64,000 nucleotides of DNA from the NCBI RefSeq assembly GCF_024207115.1, contig NZ_CP100128.1:2356001-2420000 (forward strand), in the 5' to 3' direction. Below the pieces are notes generated by a model that saw nothing but the letters and a program-made list of their open reading frames with translations, was not told the origin of the DNA and made no database searches. The DNA comes from Chromobacterium sp. IIBBL 290-4. GTDB lineage: Bacteria > Pseudomonadota > Gammaproteobacteria > Burkholderiales > Chromobacteriaceae. This document shows positions 18,201 to 26,907 of this stretch, piece after piece; the first letter of the stretch is position 1; each line of letters starts with the position of its first letter. The translations under genes and the position numbers were made by a program.

Positions 18201-18746
18201 GGCGGCATTAATTCTTTGAGAAAGATATTTTATGCTTGAAAATTCGTTTGCTAACAGGTCGTTGAATTCGTCAAGATCTAATTCTTTTAAATGGTATTGG
18301 TTATGCTCTGGATTTATTTCTGAAAAAATAGTCCTATTCGGAGAGGAAATGCAAGCAAACCCCTCTGGCCGAAGCACTCTGGATATTTCAGAAAGCATTT
18401 CTTTTTGCTCAAGCAAGTGCTCTATTGTTTCATAGGAGACTACGATGTCGAAATAATTGTCTGGAAAAGGAATCTTCGTAACACTACCCTCGATGAAGTT
18501 AATATTTTTTTCATCAGAAGTATAGTGCGTCTTGGCATAGTCTACAGCTTCGCTGGAAATATCTACGCCGAAAACCATTTTCGCACCTGCATGATAGAGT
18601 ACATTACTCCCATAACCAGTGCCGCAGGCTATATCCAGTACTACTTTATCTTTAACAAACGGTGAAATTAATGCGTAGCGATGATAGTGTTCGAGACGGA
18701 TCTCTCCATCAAGATTTGGTACGAAACGTTCTCCAGTAAATTCCAT
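15267..18746 (-). CDS. Methyltransferase / coiled coil / GT2 / GT4 fusion, possible O-antigen chain terminator
   Basis: A 1159-residue multidomain protein. Residues about 1-215: class I SAM methyltransferase (LDIACGTGYG at 37-46, then FDIVVSYETIEHLLE). Residues about 250-405: long charged coiled coil with an internal repeat (WASDLRKGI...RD, WTKDLQKGI...RD about 36 residues later). Residues about 497-720: GT2 domain (SIIVPNYNHA, DDCSKDD, metal motif ESDD). Residues about 795-1150: GT4-type domain ending in ESYPLALIDCLLSGRPVLA. The ATG at 18746 overlaps the wzt stop (TGATG), so it is coupled to wzt. AT-rich. By analogy with WbdD-type terminators it may cap the chain with methyl and measure its length through the coiled coil; this role is inference. 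Alternatively it may simply be a fused methyltransferase and two sugar transferases. Confidence 0.85.
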   Translation of the reverse strand: MEFTGERFVPNLDGEIRLEHYHRYALISPFVKDKVVLDIACGTGYGSNVLYHAGAKMVFGVDISSEAVDYAKTHYTSDEKNINFIEGSVTKIPFPDNYFDIVVSYETIEHLLEQKEMLSEISRVLRPEGFACISSPNRTIFSEINPEHNQYHLKELDLDEFNDLLANEFSSIKYLSQRINAASFISDLNTAKNEFFAVHEEKEKLPKAGLNIHQPVYYIALCASSENALPEHRSSIYISDHYDLITSNRILTNWASDLRKGIDQRDSEISQKIQYIENINTQLDEIISWTKDLQKGIQIRDETITASQASIQDLTKKINNIINENETILDLKNEEISQLKEHNNSIKSTLNLVSTETNELKKSLTNTTDSLTLTVAEKNNLISHLGKLNKTIVDLQNELQDISTTPWNTLKNKMKRIKRIASSSRIFIASGLKAIKYYGSFYTVLKKTRSLYKIEGISGIIKKVRFFSGLQQKTNNAKLSEISDPLYNIKNNIEYCPLVSIIVPNYNHAQYLESRLKSIYAQDYKNFEVILLDDCSKDDSIQVLKAYADQYSNQTKLVINEKNSGGVFNQWKKGIEIAKGDIIWIAESDDFCTPNFLSDLVPYFENKAVNIAFCRTDFVNGKNGDIAWSIESYFQSANINIAENNFIKSAHTLVNQAWGVLNIIPNVSSAIFRNSGSISLFDDQNWKSMRLCGDWIFYLTIAQGGLVAYSKNSTNYYRQHSKNTSVTAQSENIYYQEHSLVLKTLLEKYWISPEAVKAQHERLYHHWITKRGQNTETEFLSLYNPDTIRSEVIPFKGNILMAGYAIIPGGGETFPITLANILKDHGYSVTFLNCNQEKTNNDILALLKKDIPVLEVENWTDLYPQLNDLAIDVAHSHHAWVDVLLSSLLNGSPNIKLVITTHGMYEMMEKDNLKQIMPILKNKLDHLVYTAEKNKSAFSGDFLDQKNARKIENALPVYEVDKKNRAIYSIPDDAFLLCMVARGVPEKGWEEAINAVKIAHSKSEREIHLIIIGNGPEHDRLKNDLPPYIHLLGFRSNIRSYFSMADMGLLPSRFKGESYPLALIDCLLSGRPVLASNVGQVEEMLSAENGLAGKVIQLDNWEIPVEDFANEIVKLANDKDYFAPIIENVISASEKFNPEIMFNKYNSIYQNLIQNDNKL

Positions 18747-20080
18747 CAAATAACCTCAATTTCTATGTTTTTCATATCTAGTCCAATGATGCCAAGGCAT
18801 ACTGAACTCGCATGAACTTTAAATATTAACGCATCATGCATCCAATTAAGCTGGATGTGGCTTTCTTGTGTACCTTCCGCAATAGCAGGTGATATCGAAT
18901 AGTCGCCTGTTGGGAGAATTGGTAGTCTAAATGAGAAATTAGCCATGAAAGTAGAATTATGGTTAATTTCGATATTGGTATCCATGTACTTTAGATAAGT
19001 ATTATCAGCAAATATTACTTGGCCAAGTCTATCTTTTATTTGGAATCCTACGATTGGATTAAGTAGGTCGCGCTCAGCCAAGCATTCAACGACCAAACAA
19101 ACAGAGTCTCCCCCTGTTAGGGTCGATATAATTTCACCTGCAGAGTTCTTGAAGTACGTGTTGATTATTTTCGCACCACCAGCACCAAAATAGCCAACTT
19201 CCTCTTTGAATTTGAAAACCTTAATATCATTTCTCAGTGTCGAATTTTCATAGAGACTCTCTCTGCAATCCCGACTATCTTCCTCTTCTTTTTCCGTTGC
19301 GGTAGTGTTTATATTTTTACTCTTATATTGAGTGTTTTGATCATAAAGTGATGCTAGATAGTTTTGGGTGACCTCTTTGGGCGTGCCTATTTGTCGGATC
19401 TCTCCGCGATCTACCCAAATGGCTTTATTGCATAAGTTTGTAACGGCACCAGTGTCATGGCTACAAAAGACAAGAGTTCCGTCATTGGAAATGAATTGCC
19501 GTAAAAATCTCATGCATTTTTGTACGAAGTATGCATCACCAACTGATAAGGCCTCATCAATAATGAGAATATCTGCCTTTACATGAGCAACAACTGAAAA
19601 GGCTAGTCTTACAAACATACCGCTAGAGTAGGTTTTTACTGGTTGATCTATGAAATCATGAATTTCAGAGAAATCAATAATGCTTTGAAAAGCATTGTCA
19701 GTTTCTTTTTTAGTAAGACCATAAAGTGAAGCTGCTAGATAGACATTTTCACGTCCAGTAAACTCGGGATTAAATCCAGCACCTAGCTCTAATAATGCTG
19801 CAATTTTGCCATTGGTTACGACGCTACCTTGAGTAGGGCTAAGGGTGTGGCAAATTAGTTGCATTAAAGTGGATTTTCCACTTCCATTCTTCCCTACAAT
19901 TCCTACTGTTTCACCCTTATTTATGGTAAAGCTTGCACTTTTTAACGCCCAAAATTCTTTGGAATTGGCTTTTCTTTTTAATATTGGAAATAAAGAAAAG
20001 AATCTATGTGAAGCACTTTTGTAAAGTGTGTAGCATTTTCCAAGGTTTGATACTTGAATTAATTCGTTATTAGATAACAT
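18746..20080 (-). CDS. wzt: O-antigen ABC exporter ATP-binding protein Wzt with C-terminal recognition domain
   Basis: ATPase of the Wzm-Wzt exporter that moves undecaprenyl-linked O-polysaccharide across the inner membrane. 444 residues, longer than ATPases that lack an extra domain. N-terminal half: Walker A GKNGSGKS (63-70), signature YSSGM (151-155), Walker B ILIIDE (171-176), then the H-loop CSHD. Residues about 260-285 are a charged linker, and about 290-444 form a beta-rich region resembling the carbohydrate-binding domain of Wzt proteins that recognise a terminally modified glycan. The start overlaps the wzm end by 11 bases, and the stop overlaps the start of the next gene. AT-rich. 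The presence of this domain suggests that export depends on an end cap. Confidence 0.92.
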   Translation of the reverse strand: MLSNNELIQVSNLGKCYTLYKSASHRFFSLFPILKRKANSKEFWALKSASFTINKGETVGIVGKNGSGKSTLMQLICHTLSPTQGSVVTNGKIAALLELGAGFNPEFTGRENVYLAASLYGLTKKETDNAFQSIIDFSEIHDFIDQPVKTYSSGMFVRLAFSVVAHVKADILIIDEALSVGDAYFVQKCMRFLRQFISNDGTLVFCSHDTGAVTNLCNKAIWVDRGEIRQIGTPKEVTQNYLASLYDQNTQYKSKNINTTATEKEEEDSRDCRESLYENSTLRNDIKVFKFKEEVGYFGAGGAKIINTYFKNSAGEIISTLTGGDSVCLVVECLAERDLLNPIVGFQIKDRLGQVIFADNTYLKYMDTNIEINHNSTFMANFSFRLPILPTGDYSISPAIAEGTQESHIQLNWMHDALIFKVHASSVCLGIIGLDMKNIEIEVI

Positions 20081-20861
20081 CGGAAAATCCTACTTTTGTC
20101 TTTAAAAAAAACTTATGCCCCAGAAAGGCTAGTAAAATGGATGCAAAAAGATATATGAAGTAGCTTTCTGGGTTTGGAGCGACACCCCAGTATAATGCGC
20201 TTCTGAGCTGATCAACAGGTATGGTCAGCGGGTTTAAATATATGTAGGAAGCAATATCCTTTGGCAGTACTTGAATGGGGTAGAATATTGGAGATATAAA
20301 CATCAACCCTGTCAAAAACACCCCGAGAAATTGATTTACATCTCGGAAGTAGACTCCGACGGCGGCGAGAAATGAAGTAACGCCATAAGTCAACAAGGCA
20401 ATCGGTATGAGGATTGCTGGTAAAAAAAGTACTGTAAGCGGGGGTAAACCTACCAACAAAATATAAAAGAGAATCCAAACGCCGATTGCGATAACCATAT
20501 TTATAAATGCGGATACTACAATCACGAGAGGAAGCAGCTGCAATGGAAAAATTACCTTTTTAACGTAATTTGTATTGCTTATTATTACGGATGGAGCTTT
20601 AGATAAGCACTCTGATACAAAGTTGAAAATTATCAAACCGGCAAAAAGTATTAGAGCATATTCACCGTGAGATGTGCTTTTCACTCCCCATTTTGCTTGC
20701 AAAATACTACCAAATACAAAGGTGTATATTACAAGCATTAAAATGGGCTGCAGAAAAATCCATGCAGCGCCTACGGTAGACCCTCGATACTTTGTAGCTA
20801 TCTCTCGTGTTACAAGAGATTTTGTTATATAGAAGAAATTAGATTTTCCATCTAATGCCAT
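20070..20861 (-). CDS. wzm: O-antigen ABC exporter permease Wzm
   Basis: Inner-membrane permease of the O-polysaccharide exporter, ABC-2 type, partner of Wzt. ATG 20861 (MALDGKSN) was chosen because AAGGA sits eight bases upstream, giving 263 residues, the usual size; an ATG six codons earlier is possible. The N-terminal REIATKYRGSTVGAAWIFLQPILML is the typical amphipathic/first membrane segment of this family, and about six hydrophobic helices follow, with YFRDVNQFLGVFL and ISPIFYP near the fourth and fifth. It lies 40 bp after rfbA copy 2 and is the first gene of the AT-rich cassette. Confidence 0.93.
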   Translation of the reverse strand: MALDGKSNFFYITKSLVTREIATKYRGSTVGAAWIFLQPILMLVIYTFVFGSILQAKWGVKSTSHGEYALILFAGLIIFNFVSECLSKAPSVIISNTNYVKKVIFPLQLLPLVIVVSAFINMVIAIGVWILFYILLVGLPPLTVLFLPAILIPIALLTYGVTSFLAAVGVYFRDVNQFLGVFLTGLMFISPIFYPIQVLPKDIASYIYLNPLTIPVDQLRSALYWGVAPNPESYFIYLFASILLAFLGHKFFLKTKVGFSDVI

Positions 20862-20901
20862 TTTTTTTCCTTGCTGCATTAAATATTATCAGAGTGAATG
20901 A

Positions 20902-21780
20902 TCAGTGCTTGATCATGTCTAGCAAATATCGGCCATAGCCTGTTTTTTGCAACGGTTGCGCAAGAGTTTTGACTTGTTCGCGGTCAATCCAGCCACTGCG
21001 ATAGGCGATTTCCTCTGGGCAAGCCACTTTCAGGCCCTGCCGACTTTCAATGGTGGCAATGAATTGGCTCGCTTCCAACATCGACTCATGAGTGCCGGTG
21101 TCCAGCCAGGCATAACCACGGCCCATGGTCTGGACATCCAGAGAGCTTTGCTGCAGATATACGTTGTTGACATCGGTGATTTCCAGCTCGCCTCGAGCGG
21201 ACGGCTGAATGGTTTTGGCGATGTCGACGACTTGCTCATCGTAGAAGTATAAGCCGGTAACCGCGTAATGAGATTTGGGCTGTTTGGGCTTTTCTTCGAT
21301 CGACAGCGCTTTGCCGCTGGCATCGAAATCGACCACGCCGTAACGCTCAGGATCGTGCACGCGATAAGCGAACACGCTGGCGCCGTTCGGCTTGGCGTTG
21401 GCGGCTTTGAGCAGGCCTGCGAAATCGTGGCCATAGAAGATGTTGTCGCCCAGCACCAGCGCGGAGGGCGCGCCATCCAAAAAGTCTTCGCCAATCAGGA
21501 AAGCCTGGGCCAGACCATCCGGACTCGGTTGAACCGCATACTGCAGACGAATGCCCCACTGGCTGCCATCGCCCAGCAACTGTTCGAAGCGGGGAGTATC
21601 TTGCGGGGTGGAGATGATCAGAATGTCCTGAATCCCGGCCAGCATCAGCGTGGTCAGGGGATAGTAGATCATCGGCTTGTCGTAGATCGGCAGCAGTTGT
21701 TTGCTGACGGAGATGGTGGCCGGGTAGAGGCGGGTGCCAGAGCCCCCAGCGAGGATGATGCCTTTGCGAGCTTTGCTCAT
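20902..21780 (-). CDS. rfbA: Glucose-1-phosphate thymidylyltransferase RmlA, copy 2
   Basis: Same enzyme as copy 1, 292 residues from ATG 21780. It is identical except at the C-terminus, which ends DMIKH instead of DMLEQTTY: the last codons have been replaced where the repeat ends. The active-site motifs are unaffected, so it should be functional. Translated from AAAGGA as in copy 1. It is followed 40 bp later by wzm, so transcription from the promoter upstream of rfbB copy 2 should carry on into the export genes. Confidence 0.95.
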   Translation of the reverse strand: MSKARKGIILAGGSGTRLYPATISVSKQLLPIYDKPMIYYPLTTLMLAGIQDILIISTPQDTPRFEQLLGDGSQWGIRLQYAVQPSPDGLAQAFLIGEDFLDGAPSALVLGDNIFYGHDFAGLLKAANAKPNGASVFAYRVHDPERYGVVDFDASGKALSIEEKPKQPKSHYAVTGLYFYDEQVVDIAKTIQPSARGELEITDVNNVYLQQSSLDVQTMGRGYAWLDTGTHESMLEASQFIATIESRQGLKVACPEEIAYRSGWIDREQVKTLAQPLQKTGYGRYLLDMIKH

Positions 21781-21796
21781 GAATATTCCTTTAATA

Positions 21797-22702
21797 CTAT
21801 TCTGCTTCACGTTGCTGCCATAGCGCAGCGAGAACGGTGTCCACGCCGTCTTGCCATGCAGGAAGCGTGATGCTGAAATCGGCTTTTAGTTTGGCGCAGT
21901 CCAGACGCGAGTTGGCAGGGCGCTTGGCCGGCAGCGGGTAAGCTTCGGTGGGAATGCCCAGTACGGCATCGGGAGCCAGCGTCAGCGGAAAGCCGAGCTT
22001 GCTGGCTTGACCGATCAGATATTGGGCGTAGCCGTGCCAGCTGGTTTCACCAGAGGCGACCAGATGGTAAGTGCCGAAGGGGCTGCGTTCGCCGTCGCTG
22101 AGATAGCGTTGAATCAGTCGCGCCGTGGTGTTTGCGATCAAGGCGGCGGAAGTGGGCGCGCCGACTTGGTCGGCGACCACCTTCAGTTCCGAGCGTTCGC
22201 TGGCCAATCGGAGCATGGTCTTGAGGAAGTTCGCGCCATGCGCGCCGAATACCCAACTGGTGCGCAAGATCCAATGGCGCGGTGCTGTCGCCCGCACGGC
22301 TTGCTCACCCAGCCATTTGCTTTGACCGTACACGGATTGCGGGTCTGCGGCATCCTCTTCGCGCCATGCGGACTCTCCCCGACCATTAAAGATGTAATCG
22401 GTGGAGTAATGAATCAGCAAAGCGCCATGTTTCGCCGCCCAATGCGCCATCGCTTCGGGCGCCGCGGCATTGACCGCTTGGGCGACATCGGGCTCGCTTT
22501 CTGCTTTGTCGACGGCAGTATAGGCGGCGGGATTGACGATGATGTCCGGGCGGTGCGTCTCCAGAACGGTCTGGATGGCATGGGCGTCGGTAAGGTCCAT
22601 GCCTTCGCGGTCCAGCGCGATCAGCTCGCCCAGCGGCGCCAGCGCGCGTACAAGCTCATGTCCGACCTGGCCATTTTTGCCGGTGATCAGAATGCGAGTC
22701 AT
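21797..22702 (-). CDS. rfbD: dTDP-4-dehydrorhamnose reductase RmlD, copy 2
   Basis: 301-residue enzyme, identical to copy 1: nucleotide site [10 protein letters not shown] and catalytic YGQSK present. Overlaps the rfbB stop by four bases. It is the promoter-proximal copy, so it is probably the more strongly expressed of the two. Confidence 0.96.
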   Translation of the reverse strand: MTRILITGKNGQVGHELVRALAPLGELIALDREGMDLTDAHAIQTVLETHRPDIIVNPAAYTAVDKAESEPDVAQAVNAAAPEAMAHWAAKHGALLIHYSTDYIFNGRGESAWREEDAADPQSVYGQSKWLGEQAVRATAPRHWILRTSWVFGAHGANFLKTMLRLASERSELKVVADQVGAPTSAALIANTTARLIQRYLSDGERSPFGTYHLVASGETSWHGYAQYLIGQASKLGFPLTLAPDAVLGIPTEAYPLPAKRPANSRLDCAKLKADFSITLPAWQDGVDTVLAALWQQREAE

Positions 22703-23766
22703 GCAGGTCGACCGTATTGTTGATCAATCCAGTCGCGATAGTGGCCGCTGGTGACGTTGTCTACCCACTGAGGATTGTCCAGATACCACTGCACGGTCTT
22801 GCGAATGCCGCTTTCAAAGGTTTCCGCTGGTTTCCAGCCCAGTTCGCGTTCGAGCTTGCGCGCGTCGATGGCATAGCGGCGGTCGTGGCCGGGACGGTCT
22901 TGCACAAAGGTGATCTGCGATGCGTAGTGCTCGCCGTCGGCACGGGGCTTGAGCTCGTCCAAAATGGCGCAAATGGTTTGCACCACGTCGAGATTGGCTT
23001 TCTCGTTCCAGCCGCCGACATTATAGGTTTCGCCGAGTTTGCCGGCTTCCAGCACGCGGCGGATGGCGCTGCAATGGTCTTTGACGTACAGCCAATCGCG
23101 CACTTGCTGACCGTCGCCGTAAATTGGCAACGGCTTGCCGGCCAGGGCATTGAGAATGACCAGCGGGATCAGTTTTTCAGGGAAATGGTAGGGGCCGTAA
23201 TTATTGCTGCAATTGGTGGTCAGCACCGGCAGACCATAGGTGTGATGCCAGGCGCGCACCAAGTGGTCTGATGCCGCTTTGGAAGCGGAGTAGGGACTGT
23301 TCGGCTCATAGCGGTTGGTTTCTGCGAAGGGCGGGTCTTCCTGCGACAGCGTGCCGTAGACTTCGTCGGTGGAGACGTGCAGGAAGCGGAAGGCGGTTTG
23401 ACGCTCGGTATCCAGGTTATTCCAATAAGCGCGCACGCTTTCCAGCAGGTTGAAGGTGCCGACGATATTGGTCTGGATGAAGTCGCCGGGGCCGTGGATG
23501 GAACGGTCGACATGGCTTTCCGCCGCGAAGTTGACGATGGTGCGGGGTTGATGTTCGTTCAGAAGCTTCTCAAGCAGGGTGCGATCGCCAATACTGCCAT
23601 GCACGAAGATGTGTTTGGCATTATTTTTGAGGGATACGAGCGTATCAAGATTGCCTGCATAGGTCAGGGCGTCGAGATTGATAACGGTTTCATTGTGTTC
23701 GGCTAACCAGTCGAGTACGAAGTTGCCGCCGATGAAGCCGGCGCCGCCGGTGACGAGAATAGTCAT
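22699..23766 (-). CDS. rfbB: dTDP-glucose 4,6-dehydratase RmlB, copy 2
   Basis: 355-residue enzyme identical to copy 1. It has a good ribosome site (CAGGAAGC) before the ATG, unlike copy 1, and stands first in the long minus-strand run, with a 321-bp non-coding region upstream. This start region therefore looks like the original head of the operon. The start codon is exactly where identity with copy 1 ends. Confidence 0.96.
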   Translation of the reverse strand: MTILVTGGAGFIGGNFVLDWLAEHNETVINLDALTYAGNLDTLVSLKNNAKHIFVHGSIGDRTLLEKLLNEHQPRTIVNFAAESHVDRSIHGPGDFIQTNIVGTFNLLESVRAYWNNLDTERQTAFRFLHVSTDEVYGTLSQEDPPFAETNRYEPNSPYSASKAASDHLVRAWHHTYGLPVLTTNCSNNYGPYHFPEKLIPLVILNALAGKPLPIYGDGQQVRDWLYVKDHCSAIRRVLEAGKLGETYNVGGWNEKANLDVVQTICAILDELKPRADGEHYASQITFVQDRPGHDRRYAIDARKLERELGWKPAETFESGIRKTVQWYLDNPQWVDNVTSGHYRDWIDQQYGRPA

Positions 23767-24087
23767 TGAAGCTTCCTGTGATAACGATTCGGCAAATGTG
23801 CTATGCCGTGTTCTGTGTAATCCATGTTTTCCACATCTTCAGTAGCATGAGTGGATAGCATTCAATCAAGTTCCGCAGCCTGATCGATGTCTGTGACCAT
23901 GTCAGCCTGCTCGTATGCGAGGGTTGGACATGGAGCATCATGGGCTGCTTTTGAAACAACCTTATAATTTTATAGGCTTTGAAAGAGTAGGGCAAAAATT
24001 CAGTGAGTTAGATGAGAGTGTGAGGAGAGGAGTCGCATGCATAGTGACAAATATGATCCCTTCGTCAATATTGAGGAAATGAATTTG
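23767..24087. promoter_or_regulatory. Divergent promoter region, rfbB copy 2 and nif3-like gene
   Basis: No coding region is supported. The palindrome-like CCTTATAATTTTATAGG near 23961-23976 offers TATAAT on the + strand (23963-23968) and TATAAA on the - strand (23969-23974). For the minus strand, TTGCCC (23990-23995) lies 15 bp upstream of that -10, a rather short spacing. No JUMPstart/ops sequence was found on the minus strand. Confidence 0.4.
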
Positions 24088-24834
24088 ATGCAATTGAATG
24101 AACTGACCCAAGCCTTGGACGCCTTGCTGGAGCCTTGGCGCTACAAGGACTACGCGCCAAACGGCTTGCAAGTGGAGGGGCGAGGCGAGGTGCGCAAGAT
24201 CGTGTTGGGTGTGACGGCTTCGCAAGCCTTGATCGACGCGGCTATCGCGCGCGGGGCCGACGCGATCCTGGTCCACCATGGCTATTTCTGGAAGGGAGAG
24301 GACGCGCGCATTTGCGGCATGAAGCGGCAGCGCATCCGCAGCCTGCTGCAGCATGATATCAGCCTGATCGCTTACCACCTGCCTTTGGACGGCCATCCCG
24401 AGCTGGGCAATAACGCGGCCCTGGGGAGGGTGCTGGGTTTAAAAGCCGAAGGCCAAGCTGGGGAGCAGAATCTATTATGGCATGGCGGATGGGAGGGAAA
24501 GGGCGATGCCGCTGAATTCGCCGCACATGTCGGACAAAGCTTGGGGCGCGATGCGCAATTGCTGGGCAGGAAGGATAAGCCGATTCGGCGCGTGGCCTGG
24601 TGCACCGGCGGCGCGCAGGGCTTCTTCGCAGACGCGATCGCGCTGGGCGTGGATGCCTTTATCACCGGCGAAGCATCGGAACAGAATTACCACATGGCGA
24701 TGGAAAGCGATGTTGCATTCATCGCCGCCGGTCATCATGCCACGGAACGCTTTGGGATCCAGGCTTTGGGCGAGCATTTGCTGCGTTCCAACGGCATAAA
24801 CGTCGAATTTGTTGACATAAATAACCCGGTTTAA
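24088..24834 (+). CDS. Nif3-like dinuclear metal-centre protein (YbgI family)
   Basis: Cytoplasmic protein of the Nif3/YbgI family, which binds two metal ions and forms a toroidal hexamer; its cellular role is not settled. ATG 24088 (MQLNELTQAL) gives 248 residues, the family's usual length, with GAGGAA about 11 bases upstream; in-frame starts at 24037 and 24079 would add 17 or 3 residues. Metal ligands are visible as the HHG pair in ILVHHGYFWKG, the LIAYHLPLDGHPELGNN segment with His and Asp, and the C-terminal GHHATERFG. It stands between the polysaccharide operon, which points away, and petABC. Confidence 0.9.
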   Translation: MQLNELTQALDALLEPWRYKDYAPNGLQVEGRGEVRKIVLGVTASQALIDAAIARGADAILVHHGYFWKGEDARICGMKRQRIRSLLQHDISLIAYHLPLDGHPELGNNAALGRVLGLKAEGQAGEQNLLWHGGWEGKGDAAEFAAHVGQSLGRDAQLLGRKDKPIRRVAWCTGGAQGFFADAIALGVDAFITGEASEQNYHMAMESDVAFIAAGHHATERFGIQALGEHLLRSNGINVEFVDINNPV

Positions 24835-24947
24835 GCATCTAGCCGGCGCCCTGGCCAATTTATTTGCATAGAAGCTTCAAGTCCCTACTAGTAATCGGGT
24901 AAAATCCTGCGTTTAGGGCTCGATTTCCACGATTGAGGATGACTGTA

Positions 24948-25532
24948 ATGAGTGAACAACAAGTCGATACGGGGCGCCGTCGGTTCCTGACGGTCGCTTC
25001 CAGCGCTGTTGGGGGTGTCGCGGTAGTCGGCGCTGCCACGCCTTTCTTCTTGAGCTTCTTCCCGTCCGAAAGGGCGAAAGCGGCCGGGGCGCCTGTCGAA
25101 GTCGACATCGGCAAAATTGAACTGGGGCAAAAGATCAACGTTGAGTGGCGCGGCAAGCCGGTCTGGATTCTCAGCCGCACGCCGGAGCAGCTCAAGAACC
25201 TGCCCAAGAACGACCCCAAGCTGGTCGATCCGCAATCGGAAGTCGAGCAGCAACCGAAGTATTGCCAGAATGAGCATCGCTCCATCAAGCCCCAGTACTT
25301 GATCGCAGTCGGCATTTGCACCCACCTGGGCTGTTCGCCGACCTTCCGGCCGGATCTGGCGCCCGCCGATCTGGGACCGGAATGGCTGGGCGGCTTCTAT
25401 TGCCCCTGCCATGGCTCCAAGTTCGACCTGGCCGCCCGCGTATTCAAGGGCGTGCCGGCTCCTAAGAACTTGGAAATTCCCCCGCACAAGTATATGTCCG
25501 ACACTCGCCTGTTGATTGGCGACGACAAATAA
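24948..25532 (+). CDS. petA: Ubiquinol-cytochrome c reductase Rieske iron-sulphur subunit
   Basis: Rieske 2Fe-2S subunit of the cytochrome bc1 complex; takes one electron from ubiquinol and passes it to cytochrome c1 on the periplasmic side. ATG 24948 (MSEQQVDTG) follows GAGGA and gives 194 residues; an upstream TTG is less likely. The N-terminus carries the twin-arginine signal TGRRRFLT and a hydrophobic anchor. Cluster-binding boxes CTHLGC (124-129) and CPCHGS (152-157) are intact. First gene of petABC, 14 bp before petB. A weak promoter candidate, TTCAAG and TAAAAT 18 bp apart, lies at 24876-24905. Confidence 0.97.
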   Translation: MSEQQVDTGRRRFLTVASSAVGGVAVVGAATPFFLSFFPSERAKAAGAPVEVDIGKIELGQKINVEWRGKPVWILSRTPEQLKNLPKNDPKLVDPQSEVEQQPKYCQNEHRSIKPQYLIAVGICTHLGCSPTFRPDLAPADLGPEWLGGFYCPCHGSKFDLAARVFKGVPAPKNLEIPPHKYMSDTRLLIGDDK

Positions 25533-25546
25533 GCTGAGGGCGCAAA

Positions 25547-26890
25547 ATGAGCAAAGCACAAAAGCTGCTTAACTGGGTGGACGAGCGTTTCCCGCTGACG
25601 GCCTTGTGGGAAAGCCAATGGGGCAAATACGTCGCGCCCAAGAATTTCAACTTCTGGTATTTCTTTGGTTCGCTGGCCATGCTGGTGCTGGTGCTGCAGA
25701 TCGTCACCGGCATCTTCCTGACCATGAACTACAAGCCGGACGGCACATTGAACGCCGCCGGCGTGCCGGTCGCCTTCGCCTCGGTGGAATACATCATGCG
25801 CGACGTGGCGGGCGGCTGGATCATCCGCTACATGCACTCCACCGGCGCCTCGATGTTCTTCGTCGTGGTGTATCTGCACATGTTCCGCGGCCTGATCTAC
25901 GGCTCGTACAAGCAGCCGCGCGAGCTGGTGTGGGTGTTCGGCACCTTGATCTTCCTGTGCCTGATGGCCGAGGCCTTCATGGGCTATCTGCTGCCTTGGG
26001 GCCAGATGTCATTCTGGGGCGCGCAGGTGATCGTCAACCTGTTCGGCTCCATTCCTGTGATCGGTCCCGACCTGTCGGTGTGGATCCGCGGCGACTACGT
26101 GGTGTCCGACGCCACGCTGAACCGCTTCTTCGCGCTGCACGTGATCGCCGTGCCGCTGGTGCTGCTGGCGCTGGTAGTCGCCCACTTGATGGCGTTGCAC
26201 GAAGTGGGTTCAAACAACCCGGACGGCGTGGAAATCAAGCAACAGCCCAAGGACCCGAACACCGGCCTGTACCTGGATGGCATTTATTCGCACCCGTACT
26301 ACTCCATCAAGGACATCCTGGGTGTAGTGGTGTTCATGATCGTGTTCTCGGTGATCGTGTTCTTCCTGCCGGAAATGGGCGGCTACTTCCTCGAGCACCC
26401 GAACTTCGACCAGGCTGACCCGTTGAAGACGCCGCCGCATATCGCGCCGGTATGGTACTTCACCCCGTTCTACGCCATTCTGCGCGCCGTGCCGTCGTTC
26501 GCCGGCACCCAGGTGTGGGGCGTGCTGGCGATGGGCGCGGCGGTGGTGCTGATCGCCTTCCTGCCGTGGCTGGACCGCTCGCCGATCAAGTCCATCCGCT
26601 ACCGGGGTCCGAAGTTCAAGGTCGCGCTGATCCTGTTCATCGCCGCCTTCATCGGTCTGGGCATTCTGGGCGCGTTGCCGCCGACTGGTTTGCGCACCGC
26701 GTTGTCGCAAATTTTCTCGGTGGTCTACTTTGCCTTCTTCCTGGGCATGCCGTTCTTTACCAAGAACGACGTGGGCAGCATCCCGGTGCCGGATCGCGTG
26801 ACCGATACCAATGCCAAGCGCCAGATCCAGTTCCTGGTGATGGTCGCCGTGACCGTGTTCCTGGCCGCGCTGTTCGCCATGAACGTGTAA
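25547..26890 (+). CDS. petB: Ubiquinol-cytochrome c reductase cytochrome b subunit
   Basis: Integral membrane subunit of cytochrome bc1 that holds two b haems and the quinol-oxidising and quinone-reducing sites. 447 residues, with about nine hydrophobic helices. The haem histidines appear in helix B (YMHSTGASMFFVVVYLHMFRG) and helix D (FALHVIAVPLVLLALVVAHLMALH). The quinol-site loop is present as TPPHIAPVWYFTPFYAILRAVP, with the PEWY-type motif changed to PVWY. Starts 14 bp after petA and ends 17 bp before petC. Confidence 0.97.
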   Translation: MSKAQKLLNWVDERFPLTALWESQWGKYVAPKNFNFWYFFGSLAMLVLVLQIVTGIFLTMNYKPDGTLNAAGVPVAFASVEYIMRDVAGGWIIRYMHSTGASMFFVVVYLHMFRGLIYGSYKQPRELVWVFGTLIFLCLMAEAFMGYLLPWGQMSFWGAQVIVNLFGSIPVIGPDLSVWIRGDYVVSDATLNRFFALHVIAVPLVLLALVVAHLMALHEVGSNNPDGVEIKQQPKDPNTGLYLDGIYSHPYYSIKDILGVVVFMIVFSVIVFFLPEMGGYFLEHPNFDQADPLKTPPHIAPVWYFTPFYAILRAVPSFAGTQVWGVLAMGAAVVLIAFLPWLDRSPIKSIRYRGPKFKVALILFIAAFIGLGILGALPPTGLRTALSQIFSVVYFAFFLGMPFFTKNDVGSIPVPDRVTDTNAKRQIQFLVMVAVTVFLAALFAMNV

Positions 26891-26907
26891 GCAAGGGGAT
26901 AAGGAAA

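Larger units (their letters stand above)
20914..23766. repeat. Direct repeat copy 2 (rfbBDA, 2,853 bp)
   Basis: Second arm of the repeat described for 11391-14243, same orientation. The 6,670 bp between the arms hold wzm, wzt, the large fusion gene and the epimerase. Recombination between the arms would excise a 9,523-bp circle and leave a simple rfbBDAC operon. Confidence 0.93.

Noticed and set aside
23767..24036. JUMPstart/ops element for the O-antigen operon
   Set aside because: I looked for GGCGGTAG-type sequence upstream of rfbB copy 2 and found none; RfaH control is not supported.
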